A stretch of DNA of 64,000 bases from TA-21 sp035620895 (GTDB lineage: Archaea > Thermoproteota > Nitrososphaeria > Nitrososphaerales > Nitrososphaeraceae). The DNA lies in the NCBI GenBank assembly GCA_035620895.1, contig DASPFY010000017.1, forward strand, positions 62,001 through 126,000. The letters are read 5' to 3'. Shown here in pieces: positions 36,695 to 46,620 of the stretch. A model generated the notes under the pieces. The model saw only the letters and a program-made list of their open reading frames with translations. It was not told where the DNA came from and searched no databases. Each line of letters begins with the position of its first letter. Positions within the stretch are counted from its first letter, which is position 1. The position numbers and the translations under genes are program-made.

Positions 36695-37735
36695 TTGGGT
36701 CTAGGAAGAACCTTACTATTCCGTTCATTTAATATGTTTTTGGTATTGTTCGCAGTTCTCTTTATAACCGTAATTCTACTAGATTCAACTTTCGATAAAC
36801 AACAGAAGGAGGCTATACGCAATCAAGTGATCGAAGAAGTAAGTCAAGGAACACTTAAATTTGAAAATTCAGCTGAAAGATTATCCTACATAAATAATCA
36901 AATCCAGTTTAGAGAGAAAACCTCTGGATTGGACCAAGAATTGAATCCCTCAATATTGATTCACAGAGTAATAAGTGTAATAACCTTTGATTTGGGAAAA
37001 TCTTCTTTTTTTACAACAGACTATGGCTCATCTAATGTAAAGGACATAATATTCGAAAAAGTTCCGAAAACTCTTTTGTTGTTTACTACAGCAACTATAT
37101 GCGCTTTTGTCATTGGTATTTTTCTTGGTACATATGTTGCTGGCAAAGAAGGATCTTGGTGGGATAAATTCAATTCAAATTCTGCAATATTCAGTAACAG
37201 CTTTCCAACATGGTGGATAGCAATGCTAATGATCTTAATCTTTGCCTTCACATTACATATATTCCCATCTAGGGCAACACCTCTCTCTTCGCCTTCTGAT
37301 CCTACCTATATTGCTGATCTGCTATATCATATGGCCTTGCCACTAATTACATTGATTATTGTTTCATTTGGTGGGGTGGCATATATTGTGAGGTATTTCT
37401 TGATAAACATCTTGAATGAAGATTTTATTCATGCAAAAAGAACAATGGGAATATCACGACGAAAAATCTTATATTCCCATGCGCTTAGAAACGCTGGACC
37501 ACCAATAGCTACCGCTGTGGGATTAGCTTTGGCGGCTTCATTTGGAGGTGCAATTATACTAGAAGCCGTTTTTGATTGGCCGGGCATGGGAAAACTCTAT
37601 TATGATGCAATAGGACTGTATGACGTTCCAATTATAATTGGCCTCACTTTTATCTCCACAGTAATTTTTTTAGTAACAATATTCATTACCGACATTTCTT
37701 ATACTCTGTTGGACCCTAGGGTAAAAGGGAACTAA
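36695..37735 (+). CDS. ABC transporter permease, DppB-like
   Basis: 346 residues from TTG. One N-terminal helix (MFLVLFAVLFITVILL), a ~120-residue extracytoplasmic loop, then the DppB/OppB core with about five helices. The EAA loop is HAKRTMGISRRKILYSHALRNAGPP and the C-terminal ILEAVFDWPGMGKLYYDAI is conserved. It pairs with the next gene to form the membrane channel of the importer. The large loop is expected in the B-type permease. It follows the binding-protein gene by 129 bases. Confidence 0.9.
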   Translation: MGLGRTLLFRSFNMFLVLFAVLFITVILLDSTFDKQQKEAIRNQVIEEVSQGTLKFENSAERLSYINNQIQFREKTSGLDQELNPSILIHRVISVITFDLGKSSFFTTDYGSSNVKDIIFEKVPKTLLLFTTATICAFVIGIFLGTYVAGKEGSWWDKFNSNSAIFSNSFPTWWIAMLMILIFAFTLHIFPSRATPLSSPSDPTYIADLLYHMALPLITLIIVSFGGVAYIVRYFLINILNEDFIHAKRTMGISRRKILYSHALRNAGPPIATAVGLALAASFGGAIILEAVFDWPGMGKLYYDAIGLYDVPIIIGLTFISTVIFLVTIFITDISYTLLDPRVKGN

Positions 37736-37739
37736 TTTA

Positions 37740-39116
37740 TTGCAAAAAGAATTACTGGTAGGTCTATTAAGATCTCGGCGGGGCATTATTGGAGTATCAA
37801 TTATTGGTTTTCTATTGTTATTGAGCGCAGTCGCACCATTAATCATCCCAATTGAATCATATTTTATGTGGAGTAATCCAAATTATTGGATCAATAATCC
37901 AAAAACAGCCGCACCTTCTTGGACTAATTTTTTTGGACCCAAAAATTTTGAGCATGTATCGTTAGATATAAGCGATGCAAAGATTATTTCAGAATCATTA
38001 GAAGGGATTAGAGCAGATAACTATAGATTTCAAATCAATATGCAAGCTGATAGCTTTCCTGATGACATTATCTTTCTATACTCCGTTAAATATAGTGATA
38101 TCCCTCCAGTTTTGCAAATTGACATTACTAGACCTGACAACGATACCTTTACTGTTTATTATTCGTCATTACCTCCAGCGAGTAGCATGAACACTACTTT
38201 CTCAGACAGGATCTTTTCTACAAACGAAATTATCAGAGAGGCTTTGAATCAATACCAAAGTTACTTTAATTATTCAATATCTGGGCTTGAGCCACAAGTG
38301 GTAATATTTTCAGATACTACTAAACCAGGCGTCCTTAAGGGAGTGTATCAAATATCAGAAAGATTTTTTTTATTTGATAATTATAGCAGTGTTGAAGATG
38401 CCGGATTAATTCTTGGAGGTAAAGTATTCGGTATCATAGGAACTGATGACTTGAGAAGAGATCTTGCTGTTGGGATCATATGGGGAACTCCTATAGCATT
38501 ATTCATAGGTCTAACTGTTTCCATATTTTCAGTAGCTATTGGACTGTTTTATGGTGTAGTAGCTGGATACAGAGGAAAGAGAACTGATGAAACAATGATG
38601 CGAGTAAATGATATATTTTACGCATTGCCAACCTTGCCACTCCTTATTCTTCTTACGATTATTTATGGGAGTAACATCTTTCTCATAATTGGATTTTTAC
38701 TAATTTTTAGCTGGATGGGAACTGCAAAAGTGATTAGAAGCATTGCATTACAGATGCGCAATTTTCAGTATGTTGAAGCAGCTAAACTAATGGGACAGTC
38801 AGATTTAAAGGTAATTTTTAAACACATAATTCCACAACTACTTCCACTGACATTTGCAAGTGTGGCAATAGCTGTTCCTGCAGCTATTCTTACCGAAGCC
38901 GCATTGAGCTTTCTCGGTTTAGGAGATCCATCATTACCTACTTGGGGACAACTACTCCATGAAGCAAATACCGCAGATGCTGCGTCACGAGGTATATGGT
39001 GGTGGATTGTACCTCCTGGACTTATGATTGCATTGACCGCCCTGGCATTTTTCTTGATTGGAAATACACTGGATGCTATTGCAAATCCATTAAGAAACAA
39101 GAATCACAAACTTTGA
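37740..39116 (+). CDS. ABC transporter permease, DppC-like
   Basis: 458 residues from TTG, only four bases after the first permease, so surely co-transcribed. An N-terminal helix (IGVSIIGFLLLLSAVAPLI) is followed by a ~200-residue extracytoplasmic domain with no recognised fold, much longer than in usual DppC (~300 residues total). The channel core has FYALPTLPLLILL and the EAA loop EAAKLMGQSDLKVIFKHIIPQLLP. LSFLGLGDPSLPTWGQLL is family-typical. No ATPase gene follows. Confidence 0.9.
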   Translation: MQKELLVGLLRSRRGIIGVSIIGFLLLLSAVAPLIIPIESYFMWSNPNYWINNPKTAAPSWTNFFGPKNFEHVSLDISDAKIISESLEGIRADNYRFQINMQADSFPDDIIFLYSVKYSDIPPVLQIDITRPDNDTFTVYYSSLPPASSMNTTFSDRIFSTNEIIREALNQYQSYFNYSISGLEPQVVIFSDTTKPGVLKGVYQISERFFLFDNYSSVEDAGLILGGKVFGIIGTDDLRRDLAVGIIWGTPIALFIGLTVSIFSVAIGLFYGVVAGYRGKRTDETMMRVNDIFYALPTLPLLILLTIIYGSNIFLIIGFLLIFSWMGTAKVIRSIALQMRNFQYVEAAKLMGQSDLKVIFKHIIPQLLPLTFASVAIAVPAAILTEAALSFLGLGDPSLPTWGQLLHEANTADAASRGIWWWIVPPGLMIALTALAFFLIGNTLDAIANPLRNKNHKL

Positions 39117-39203
39117 AATATTTGAATTGGAGTTCGATTCGACTATCAGTACTGTAGCCCTGATTTGCACAAAAATTTATGTCGATTATCTCCGAAAAAA
39201 TTT

Positions 39204-40139
39204 TTAATCATTTTTCTTTGCTTCTATAAAATCCACGAAGTAGAAGAGATAAGACCTTTTATTTATTTTCATTATCCATGGTGTATATGACTCTTCATTA
39301 TTTATTGTGTATCCAAGTTTTTCTAATATTTTCCTAATTTGGATCGAATCAAATCTATCTTTTCATTTATAGTCTACAAAATGGTAAGGATCAATTAGGA
39401 TCAATTTTCCATTCTTTTTGAGAGAACAATTTATGGAAAAAATTAATTTGTTGAAATCTAACCTATCAATAACATTTAAGGCAGCGATACTGTGAAAGAA
39501 TTTTGATTTGAATGGAAGATTTATCGCATCGGCTACAAGAAATTCTACATTACTATTTTTTTTTCATGCATTATTTTCCTAGCTTCTAGTATGAATGAGA
39601 AAGAAAGATCCACTCCAAAAACATATGTCAATTTTTTTGACAATTCAAATGTACTTGATCCAAAAGAACATCCAATGTCCAATCCAACCCCATTTAAGTT
39701 CAAATTCTTGTCAGACAGCATTTTGTAAATATGATCTGGTTTTATTTGCTTTTTCAATAAAGACAATAGCCTATCATCTGAAGGGTAACCCTGATGAGTA
39801 TTCAAGTAAGATTCATACCAAATATTGTTCTCCTCATATCTATCATTATTTGTTGGCCTGTGAATCTTTGCACCTTCTGATCTAAGAAAGGACTTTAGAA
39901 GATTTAGAATTTATTATCCACTTACCATATGTTATAATTCTTTGACGAGCGTATTCATGAAAATTTTCCAACAATATTGAAACACCCTGAATAATGGGGT
40001 ATTTTGAATTGCATACTTTAGATGAAAGAAATCCTTCTATGCATTCATCTTTTACATCTAGAAATGATTCTAGTCTCAGGCCCGTCTTTTTGCAGGAATT
40101 ATTAACACAACATAAATCAGAGGCAATTTTTTTTATCAT
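39204..40139 (-). pseudogene. Decayed SAM-dependent methyltransferase gene
   Basis: Read end to end, the minus strand encodes a Trm112-like N-terminal region with cysteines (SDLCCVNNSCKK; SKVCNSKYPIIQGV) and then a class I methyltransferase (GVGLDIGCSFGSSTFELS, VFGVDLSFSFI, LVADAINLPF, ALNVIDRL, LILIDPYHF). The reading frame is broken three times: a frameshift near 39885-39895, a one-base loss in a nine-T homopolymer (39556-39564 on the plus strand) and an in-frame TGA at 39363-39365, probably replacing Trp. It ends at a TAA at 39204-39206. The intact gene would be about 310 codons. Decay is likelier than sequencing error because three lesions occur. Confidence 0.75.
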
Positions 40140-40181
40140 GTATCATTACTTTACATTTAAATGATTAGGTTATCATCTTGT

Positions 40182-41066
40182 TTATTCCTCGTTCATTTTC
40201 GATATTATTGAATACATTTTTTCATATGATGAAATAATGTTTCTCTTGTTAGTATAGCTTTGCTTGATTCTATTAATTCTTTTTCCAAGAATATTCTTAT
40301 TTTTGATTATTATATCGAATAATTTAGCCGATTCTTCATTATATTTTTTTAGATATCTTATTAATTGCTTGTTATCCGCAAGCAGTGACGATATAAGTGA
40401 TGAATTGTCTGTTAGTATGCTTTCAAAGAGTAGTTTTTGGAGATAAAAAGTAGTTCCGGAAACCCTCTTTAGTAGGGTGATATTTTCATTACTTAATGTG
40501 CTAGCCAGTAATAGATTTACGTAATAAATCATTCCTAATATTACTGCCATAATTGAATCATGAGATTTTGGGTCTTTGATTACTATTATTTTCGCATCCT
40601 TAAATAATGATCTTACCATCTTTTGTTCTCTCTTTTCGTTCCTAACTGGGATTAACAATAATTTAGTATCGCTCAACTTCTTAGCTCCTGGACCGAACAT
40701 TGGATGAATCGACAGAGGAATCAAGTAATCTGGAATATCTAGCAAAGACTTAAAGATGTCCAGTTTAAGTGAAGATATCTCCACTATATATGCCCCTTTT
40801 TTCATCGATAATATGCATTTGTTAATTACAGGAATTGTTATCCTAATTGGTACACACACAATAACGATGTCAGCTTTGCTAACACAAGGTTGCAGTGATT
40901 TGCAGACAGTCATGTTACCTGCGAATTTTTTTGGATCTATTTTGATCTTTTTCTTATCATACAATAATACTTCATAATTATTTTTTTTTGAAAAATAGTT
41001 ACAGAACCACATACCCATTTTTCCGGCACCTACTATTGCGACTGATTTAGCCATAATATCACACAT
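40182..41066 (-). CDS. tyrA: Prephenate dehydrogenase (TyrA)
   Basis: 294 residues; the ATG at 41054 (MAKSVAIVGAGKMG) is the likelier start. NAD-binding GAGKMGMWF, VIVCVPI, VEISSLK and SIHPMFGPGAK (substrate-binding) are the TyrA pattern. It oxidises prephenate to 4-hydroxyphenylpyruvate for tyrosine. The C-terminal dimer helices (LLLASTLSNENITLLKRVSG onward) fit. It is the last gene of the aromatic operon and overlaps the preceding chorismate mutase-aminotransferase gene by eight bases. Confidence 0.9.
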   Translation of the reverse strand: MCDIMAKSVAIVGAGKMGMWFCNYFSKKNNYEVLLYDKKKIKIDPKKFAGNMTVCKSLQPCVSKADIVIVCVPIRITIPVINKCILSMKKGAYIVEISSLKLDIFKSLLDIPDYLIPLSIHPMFGPGAKKLSDTKLLLIPVRNEKREQKMVRSLFKDAKIIVIKDPKSHDSIMAVILGMIYYVNLLLASTLSNENITLLKRVSGTTFYLQKLLFESILTDNSSLISSLLADNKQLIRYLKKYNEESAKLFDIIIKNKNILGKRINRIKQSYTNKRNIISSYEKMYSIISKMNEE

Positions 41067-42438
41067 TCATAACTTTTCTTAGTATTTTTAAGCCATCACT
41101 TAGTAATTTGATTGGTTGACACGCTGAAATTCTAATGAAATCATAGTATGATTCTCCAAAACCAGTTCCCGGAGCTACCGCAACTCCCTCATTTAAAAGA
41201 TCAAATATTAACTTATTTACATCGATGTTATTTTTGAATCTGATGAAGTAATACATACCACCATCTGGGTTCATGAAATCGCAGGGAATGTGCTCTAGTT
41301 CCCTTTTTATGAAATCTAATCGCTTCTTCATTAAAGTCGCATTATTAGTAACATTACTTTTCATAGCAGCAACAGCAGCATATTGCATTGGCTCGGCTAC
41401 ACTCGTTACTGCTATTGCTTGAATCTTGGAGATTTTATCAATGATATCTTTTGAAGCTATTGCATATCCCACTCTAAAGCCTGTCATGGCGTGACTCTTT
41501 GAAAACGAGGAAACCATTATGCTCTTATCGTATTTAAATTCAAGGATGCTCCTATATGGAATATAGGAATACGTTGAGTATACCTCATCACTTAGAACAA
41601 ATATTTTATTTTTTCTTGCCAATTCAAGGATGTACTCAATTTCTCTTTGCTGGATTATTTTTCCTGTTGGATTATTCGGAGAGTTTAAAACTATCATTTT
41701 GGTATTGGGTGTTATCATATTCTCTAATTCATCCAAATCTGGATCCCAATTTTGTTCAACGGAAGTCTTGATTGCCTTGACTTTTACACCAATAAAATTT
41801 GCGCAATCTCTGTAAGCAGGCCACGCGGGTTCAAAAACGACCATTTCATCGCCAATTGATAATATAGAAACCATTGCGCTAAATACTGCAAACCTTGCCC
41901 CGGGACTGACTATGACATTATCGTCCCTTACAGATCTCTCTTTTGCAATTGACTTTCTTAGTAGAGGAATTCCAGTCGTTTGAGTATAGTGGACATGCCT
42001 TTTCTCAAAAGTTTTTAACAATTCAAGTTTGACACTAACGGGGGGCATATAATCGGGCTCACCAACTTCCAGATGAATTATCTTCTTACCCTCAGATTCT
42101 AATTGCTTTGCTTTCAAAAACATTGCCATATGATCTAGCTTTGTTTCTTTGTTTGAAGTTCTTACCCTCTGAATTCTTATTGATTCTAAAAATAATAAAT
42201 TCAAAAGCCTCCCTATAAACTCGTTATTCAATCCTACTTGAGTTCCCATATCATGAACATACTTCGCTATATCTTGTTCAACGGAAATATCCTCTATTTT
42301 CATCATTAGATTATTCTTGATATTTCCGATTTGGCTTGCTATATTCATTCTCTTATGTACAAGTTTTATTATGTCTGCGGTTACAAGTCGCATGTCATCG
42401 CGAAGTTTTTCTAATTTGAGTTCATTTTCTTCGTTCAT
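41059..42438 (-). CDS. Chorismate mutase-aminotransferase fusion
   Basis: 459 residues, two domains. Residues 1-95 form an AroQ-type chorismate mutase helix bundle (LEKLRDDMRLVTADIIKLVHKRMNIASQIG). Residues ~105-459 are a fold-type I PLP aminotransferase (LEVGEPDYMPP, VSPGARFAVF, LNSPNNPTGK, SDEVYSTY, Schiff-base lysine in SSFSKSHAMTGFRVGY). It would rearrange chorismate to prephenate and transaminate prephenate or its keto-acid products, supplying both steps around tyrA. It overlaps aroC by four bases. The fusion order is uncommon enough to verify. Confidence 0.88.
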   Translation of the reverse strand: MNEENELKLEKLRDDMRLVTADIIKLVHKRMNIASQIGNIKNNLMMKIEDISVEQDIAKYVHDMGTQVGLNNEFIGRLLNLLFLESIRIQRVRTSNKETKLDHMAMFLKAKQLESEGKKIIHLEVGEPDYMPPVSVKLELLKTFEKRHVHYTQTTGIPLLRKSIAKERSVRDDNVIVSPGARFAVFSAMVSILSIGDEMVVFEPAWPAYRDCANFIGVKVKAIKTSVEQNWDPDLDELENMITPNTKMIVLNSPNNPTGKIIQQREIEYILELARKNKIFVLSDEVYSTYSYIPYRSILEFKYDKSIMVSSFSKSHAMTGFRVGYAIASKDIIDKISKIQAIAVTSVAEPMQYAAVAAMKSNVTNNATLMKKRLDFIKRELEHIPCDFMNPDGGMYYFIRFKNNIDVNKLIFDLLNEGVAVAPGTGFGESYYDFIRISACQPIKLLSDGLKILRKVMNV

Positions 42439-43547
42439 TTTTTTACTTCACTTAGAACAGGTGGTATTAGATTCCATTTGATCGCGTGGTCAGCCAAAAT
42501 CAATGAAACTAAGGACTCTACTACCGGTATAGCTCTAGGAACAACGCAAGGATCGTGTCTTCCAGGAACAACAATCTCACATTCAGAATTGGAAACCAAA
42601 TCTACTGTTTTTTGTTTTTTTGCTATGGATGATGCTGGTTTGAATCCAATTCTTATTACTAATGGCATTCCATTAGTCAAACCTCCTAATATTCCTCCAG
42701 AATTGTTCGTCTTTGTTATTATCTTGTTATCCTCAGAGAGTACATACTCGTCGTTATTTTCAGAACCTTTCAGCTTTGTTCCTGAAAAACCAGATCCAAA
42801 TTCTATAGCTTTTACGGATGGAATGCTAAATAACGCTTTACTGAGATCAGATTCCATTGAGGAGAATATTGGTTCTCCCAATCCTACCGGTAATCCCACA
42901 GATATAGACTCGACAATACCTCCAAGAGAATCTCCATTTTTCCTTGCATCAATAATAGCAGATTTCATTTTCTCAGCAATTTCAGGATTGGGACAGCGAA
43001 CATCATTTGCATATCTATTTTTTTTTGATTCTTGATAGGATAAAGATTTGTAACTAATTTGACCTATCTGAGTAGTATAAGCAATGGTTTCTATTCCCAA
43101 CGTGTGATACAAGAGCTTTTGTGCTATTGCACCACCCATGACCATGGTCGCTGTTAATCTGCCAGAAAATCTACCGCTTCCTCTATAATCGGCATATCCT
43201 CCGTATTTTACGTAAGATGGATAATCTGCATGACCTGGCCGTGGGCTATTCTTTATCACATCATACGGTTTAGAATCTGAATCTTTGTTCCATATTATCG
43301 CACATATGGGAGCTGAAGTAGTATATCCATTGAAAAGCCCTGACAAAATTTCTACTTTATCTTCTTCTTTTCTCTGGGTTGTAATTATTGATTGTCCCGG
43401 TTTTCGCTTGTCTAATTCAGACTGTAGATCAGATTCAGATAGTGGAAGCCCAGAAGGACATCCATCCAATACCATTCCTATGCATCTTCCATGACTTTCA
43501 CCGAAACTAGTTAAAGTGAGTTGCTCACCCAAGGTATTACCAGTCAT
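42435..43547 (-). CDS. aroC: Chorismate synthase
   Basis: 370 residues from ATG. FGESHGRCIGMVLDGCPSGL, RKPGQSIITTQRKEEDKVEILSG, RPGHADYPSYVKYGGYADYRGSGRFSGR and the C-terminal GRHDPCVVPRAIPVVE are the chorismate-synthase signatures in order. It converts EPSP to chorismate using reduced FMN. It sits 94 bases after aroA and overlaps the fusion gene by four bases on the minus strand. Confidence 0.96.
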   Translation of the reverse strand: MTGNTLGEQLTLTSFGESHGRCIGMVLDGCPSGLPLSESDLQSELDKRKPGQSIITTQRKEEDKVEILSGLFNGYTTSAPICAIIWNKDSDSKPYDVIKNSPRPGHADYPSYVKYGGYADYRGSGRFSGRLTATMVMGGAIAQKLLYHTLGIETIAYTTQIGQISYKSLSYQESKKNRYANDVRCPNPEIAEKMKSAIIDARKNGDSLGGIVESISVGLPVGLGEPIFSSMESDLSKALFSIPSVKAIEFGSGFSGTKLKGSENNDEYVLSEDNKIITKTNNSGGILGGLTNGMPLVIRIGFKPASSIAKKQKTVDLVSNSECEIVVPGRHDPCVVPRAIPVVESLVSLILADHAIKWNLIPPVLSEVKK

Positions 43548-43641
43548 TTTATAGTTATTGATACCATTTGTATATCATATATATTGTCTTTATGTTAATT
43601 TACTGCATTAGCAAAAAACTTTACGAAGTTAACATGATGAA

Positions 43642-44931
43642 TCAAGACTGACTCAATTTAGCGCCGATCTTTTTCATGTCTTGTATAAATGATGGGTAAG
43701 AAACATCAACTGATGCTACACCATCCACAACAGATTTTGCAGTCATCATAGCCGCTATCGCGAAGCTCATAAAAAGCCTATGATCATTATGTGAATCAAT
43801 GACAGCACTCTTTAGTTTTTTTGGCGAAACAATGGTGATTTCATCAGGTAATATCTTTGTTTTTACTCCAAATTTTCTAAATTCAGATGCAATTATTTTT
43901 AATCTATCTGTTTCTTTGTAACGTGTATGAGAAACTCCATATATCCTCACAGGATTTCTCGTTTTCAATGATAAAATAGCCACAACAGGAAGCAAATCAG
44001 GTGTATCAGATAAATCAAATTCCCCTCCATCTAGTTCTTGGATTCCCTTAGTCTTCACAGTACCATTTCTCTTGTCTATACTAATCACTGCGCCAATTTT
44101 CTTTAAGATTTCAAGAATCTTTGAATCACCTTGTGGTAACGAAAAGTCCAGATTACTAACTGTAATCTCACCACCTACAAGTGTACCTGCGGATAGCAAC
44201 AATGATGCCGTAGAAAAATCTCCTGGTACAGTAAAAGTGGTCGGCACATATCGATTGTTAAAGATATTAAACTTTCTATAATCTCTTGAATGCCTTACTC
44301 TTGCACCAAATTTGGATATAACATTAAGCGTAGATTCTATATAGGATTTTGAAACCTGTTTTCCCGTAACGCTTAGAGAAATTCCCGATTTTGCGCAAAC
44401 TCCTGCAATTAGAATTCCTGAAATAAACTGGCTTGATATAGAACCATCAATTGTAATGTTATGTCCTTCAATTCCTCCTCCCTGTACAATAATAGGGGCC
44501 TTACCATTTTCTCTGGTAGAAAAACTATTTACGCCAAGTTGTTTCAAAGCTGATAATAGTGGTTGCATAGGTCTCTTCCTAATACTATCATCTCCCGTGA
44601 TTACAACGTATCCGTCATTTAGTAAGGAGGAAATAGCAGTAACAAAACGCATTGTTGTTCCAGAGTTCTCTACATTAATAACATTATCCGGAACTTTTAA
44701 AGTATCTTTTCCAGAAACAATTAATCTCTTATCGGTTATCTTTATACCTACGCCCAATTCTCTGCATGCATCTATTGTTGCAATCGTGTCTCTCGATATG
44801 AGAGGATTAATTATATGTGAATCTCCGTTTGCCAAGGAAGAAATGAAAATGGCTCTGTGTGTATAGCTCTTACTAGGCGGACACGTGACATTACCATTCA
44901 ACAAAGACTTCCTTACAATTATTTTACCCAA
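43642..44931 (-). CDS. aroA: EPSP synthase
   Basis: 429 residues. The family motifs are PPSKSYTHRAIFISSLANG, ENSGTTMRFVTAISSL, GDDSIRKRPMQPLLSALKQLG, GSISSQFISG and the C-terminal DSHNDHRLFMSFAIA. It joins shikimate-3-phosphate and phosphoenolpyruvate. It overlaps the shikimate kinase gene by eight bases, showing tight coupling. The length is normal. Confidence 0.95.
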   Translation of the reverse strand: MGKIIVRKSLLNGNVTCPPSKSYTHRAIFISSLANGDSHIINPLISRDTIATIDACRELGVGIKITDKRLIVSGKDTLKVPDNVINVENSGTTMRFVTAISSLLNDGYVVITGDDSIRKRPMQPLLSALKQLGVNSFSTRENGKAPIIVQGGGIEGHNITIDGSISSQFISGILIAGVCAKSGISLSVTGKQVSKSYIESTLNVISKFGARVRHSRDYRKFNIFNNRYVPTTFTVPGDFSTASLLLSAGTLVGGEITVSNLDFSLPQGDSKILEILKKIGAVISIDKRNGTVKTKGIQELDGGEFDLSDTPDLLPVVAILSLKTRNPVRIYGVSHTRYKETDRLKIIASEFRKFGVKTKILPDEITIVSPKKLKSAVIDSHNDHRLFMSFAIAAMMTAKSVVDGVASVDVSYPSFIQDMKKIGAKLSQS

Positions 44932-45778
44932 CTTCTCTCACTATCGACGCTTTTTGATTATTTGTTCTTGAAATTATGACCCTTCCATCTAAATTAGATA
45001 ATACTGACTTAATTTTTTGCACATCACTTTCACGTACGACCGCAGCGATGGCAGGACCGTTCCCAGATATACTAGCTGCAAGTGCCCCATTTTCTAGACA
45101 CATCCTAGTGATAGTGTAACTATTTGAAAGTAATGCGGATGTTAAGACCCCATTTAATGTCATGGCTTTCCAATATTGCCCCGAATAGGCCAATTGAAAA
45201 GCTTCCAGATAAATATCTGAGAACAATTTAAGCCTAGTAACATCTCCTCTTTTTTTGTTATTTGGCAAAAATATCACAGCACTTATGTCCGTAGGTGAAT
45301 TTTCTCTTTTCCATATTTTTCTTTTATAGTTATCTGTGGTAACAAACCCCCCATAATAACAAGCAGTTGAATCGTCATATGCACCGGTAATAGTTGTCTT
45401 TGCATATAATGATGCGTCTATTGCACTATTTAGTACAAATTCATCACTGATCTCTTTATTAGTTAATGAAATACATGCAAGCGCTACTGCATTTGATACT
45501 GCACTTGAACTTTTCAATCCCATTCCTGAGGGTACCTCTGAGTTTATATTAATTAGTAATTGATTATTGTTGATATACTTTGATTGAAGCACATCATAGA
45601 TTATTTTTTTTATCATAAGACCTCCCCCACCTTTCTGAAAAATTAATCCTGAACCACTCTTTGATATTATTTCTACTTTGACGTTTAGTGAAATTCCCAT
45701 TGCAGATCCATATCCTGTTGCCATTGCGTTCACTATAGATATGGCACCATGAACTATTGATGTTACCTTTATAGTCAA
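44924..45778 (-). CDS. aroK: Shikimate kinase, archaeal GHMP type
   Basis: 284 residues of the GHMP superfamily, not the bacterial NMP-kinase-like AroK. The phosphate loop is SEVPSGMGLKSSSAVSNAVALA, followed by TGAYDDSTACYYGGFV and AASISGNGPAIAAVV. Phosphorylates shikimate. Its place between aroE and aroA supports the assignment. It overlaps aroE by four bases and aroA by eight. Confidence 0.92.
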   Translation of the reverse strand: MTIKVTSIVHGAISIVNAMATGYGSAMGISLNVKVEIISKSGSGLIFQKGGGGLMIKKIIYDVLQSKYINNNQLLININSEVPSGMGLKSSSAVSNAVALACISLTNKEISDEFVLNSAIDASLYAKTTITGAYDDSTACYYGGFVTTDNYKRKIWKRENSPTDISAVIFLPNNKKRGDVTRLKLFSDIYLEAFQLAYSGQYWKAMTLNGVLTSALLSNSYTITRMCLENGALAASISGNGPAIAAVVRESDVQKIKSVLSNLDGRVIISRTNNQKASIVREVG

Positions 45779-46620
45779 GTAGGTTCACCAAACATTCCAA
45801 ATAACACCTTTTTCATAGAGTCTATTGGGGGATCCATCTTAAGCCATATTTTAAATGATGCAGTTGCCTGTTCTAGTAACATTTCATAGCCGTAAACCAC
45901 TTGAGCACCAGCAATTTTAGCATTTTCTATTAATTTAGTATTTATCGGCTTATAAACAATATCGTACACGATCGAATCCTTGCTTATACTGGCAGATTTT
46001 ATCAAACTCTCCTCATTACTCATGCCAAGCGGAGTAGTGTTTATGATGAGATCGGACTTGGAAGCAATTTTCTGAATGTCTTCATTGGAGATGATGCTTG
46101 CCTTTAATCCTAACTTTTTGACGAGATTTGCTAAGTTTGTTGATCGGTCAGTATTCCTATTAAAAATATTGATATTTGCCACTCCTTTTTCTCCCGAGAG
46201 TGCAACAACCACTGCTCTAGCTGCACCTCCTGCTCCCAAAATCAACACTTCAATTCCATTAAACCCAATTTTACGCTCACGTAATGGTCTTATGAAACCT
46301 GCGACATCCGTATTATAAGCACAAAATTTACCCTCTTCGTTATTGACAGTATTTGCTGCTCCCACCAACTGAACTGTCTTATCGCAGCGGTCAACATAAT
46401 TCAAGACCTTAACCTTGTGTGGCATTGTTACATTAAACCCGCCGATGTTAATGGCCCGCAAAGAATCGATAGCATTTTTTAATTGACCTTCTTGAACCCT
46501 GAAGGCAATATAGCTGCAATTAAGACCTAGAGTATTGAATGCAGCATTGTGAATTGCCGGAGATAATGAATGATCTATGGGATCACCAATTATGCAATAA
46601 GTTCTAAAGTTTGCGTTCAT
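45775..46620 (-). CDS. aroE: Shikimate dehydrogenase
   Basis: 281 residues. Substrate-binding IGDPIDHSLSPAIHNAAF and GGFNVTMPHKVKVL, then the NADP-binding ILGAGGAARAVVVAL and NTTPLGMS, match AroE closely. It reduces 3-dehydroshikimate. It overlaps both aroD and aroK by four bases. Confidence 0.95.
   Translation of the reverse strand: MNANFRTYCIIGDPIDHSLSPAIHNAAFNTLGLNCSYIAFRVQEGQLKNAIDSLRAINIGGFNVTMPHKVKVLNYVDRCDKTVQLVGAANTVNNEEGKFCAYNTDVAGFIRPLRERKIGFNGIEVLILGAGGAARAVVVALSGEKGVANINIFNRNTDRSTNLANLVKKLGLKASIISNEDIQKIASKSDLIINTTPLGMSNEESLIKSASISKDSIVYDIVYKPINTKLIENAKIAGAQVVYGYEMLLEQATASFKIWLKMDPPIDSMKKVLFGMFGEPT

Noticed and set aside
42478..43035. Plus-strand 185-codon frame opposite aroC
   Set aside because: Antisense shadow of a confirmed chorismate synthase gene.
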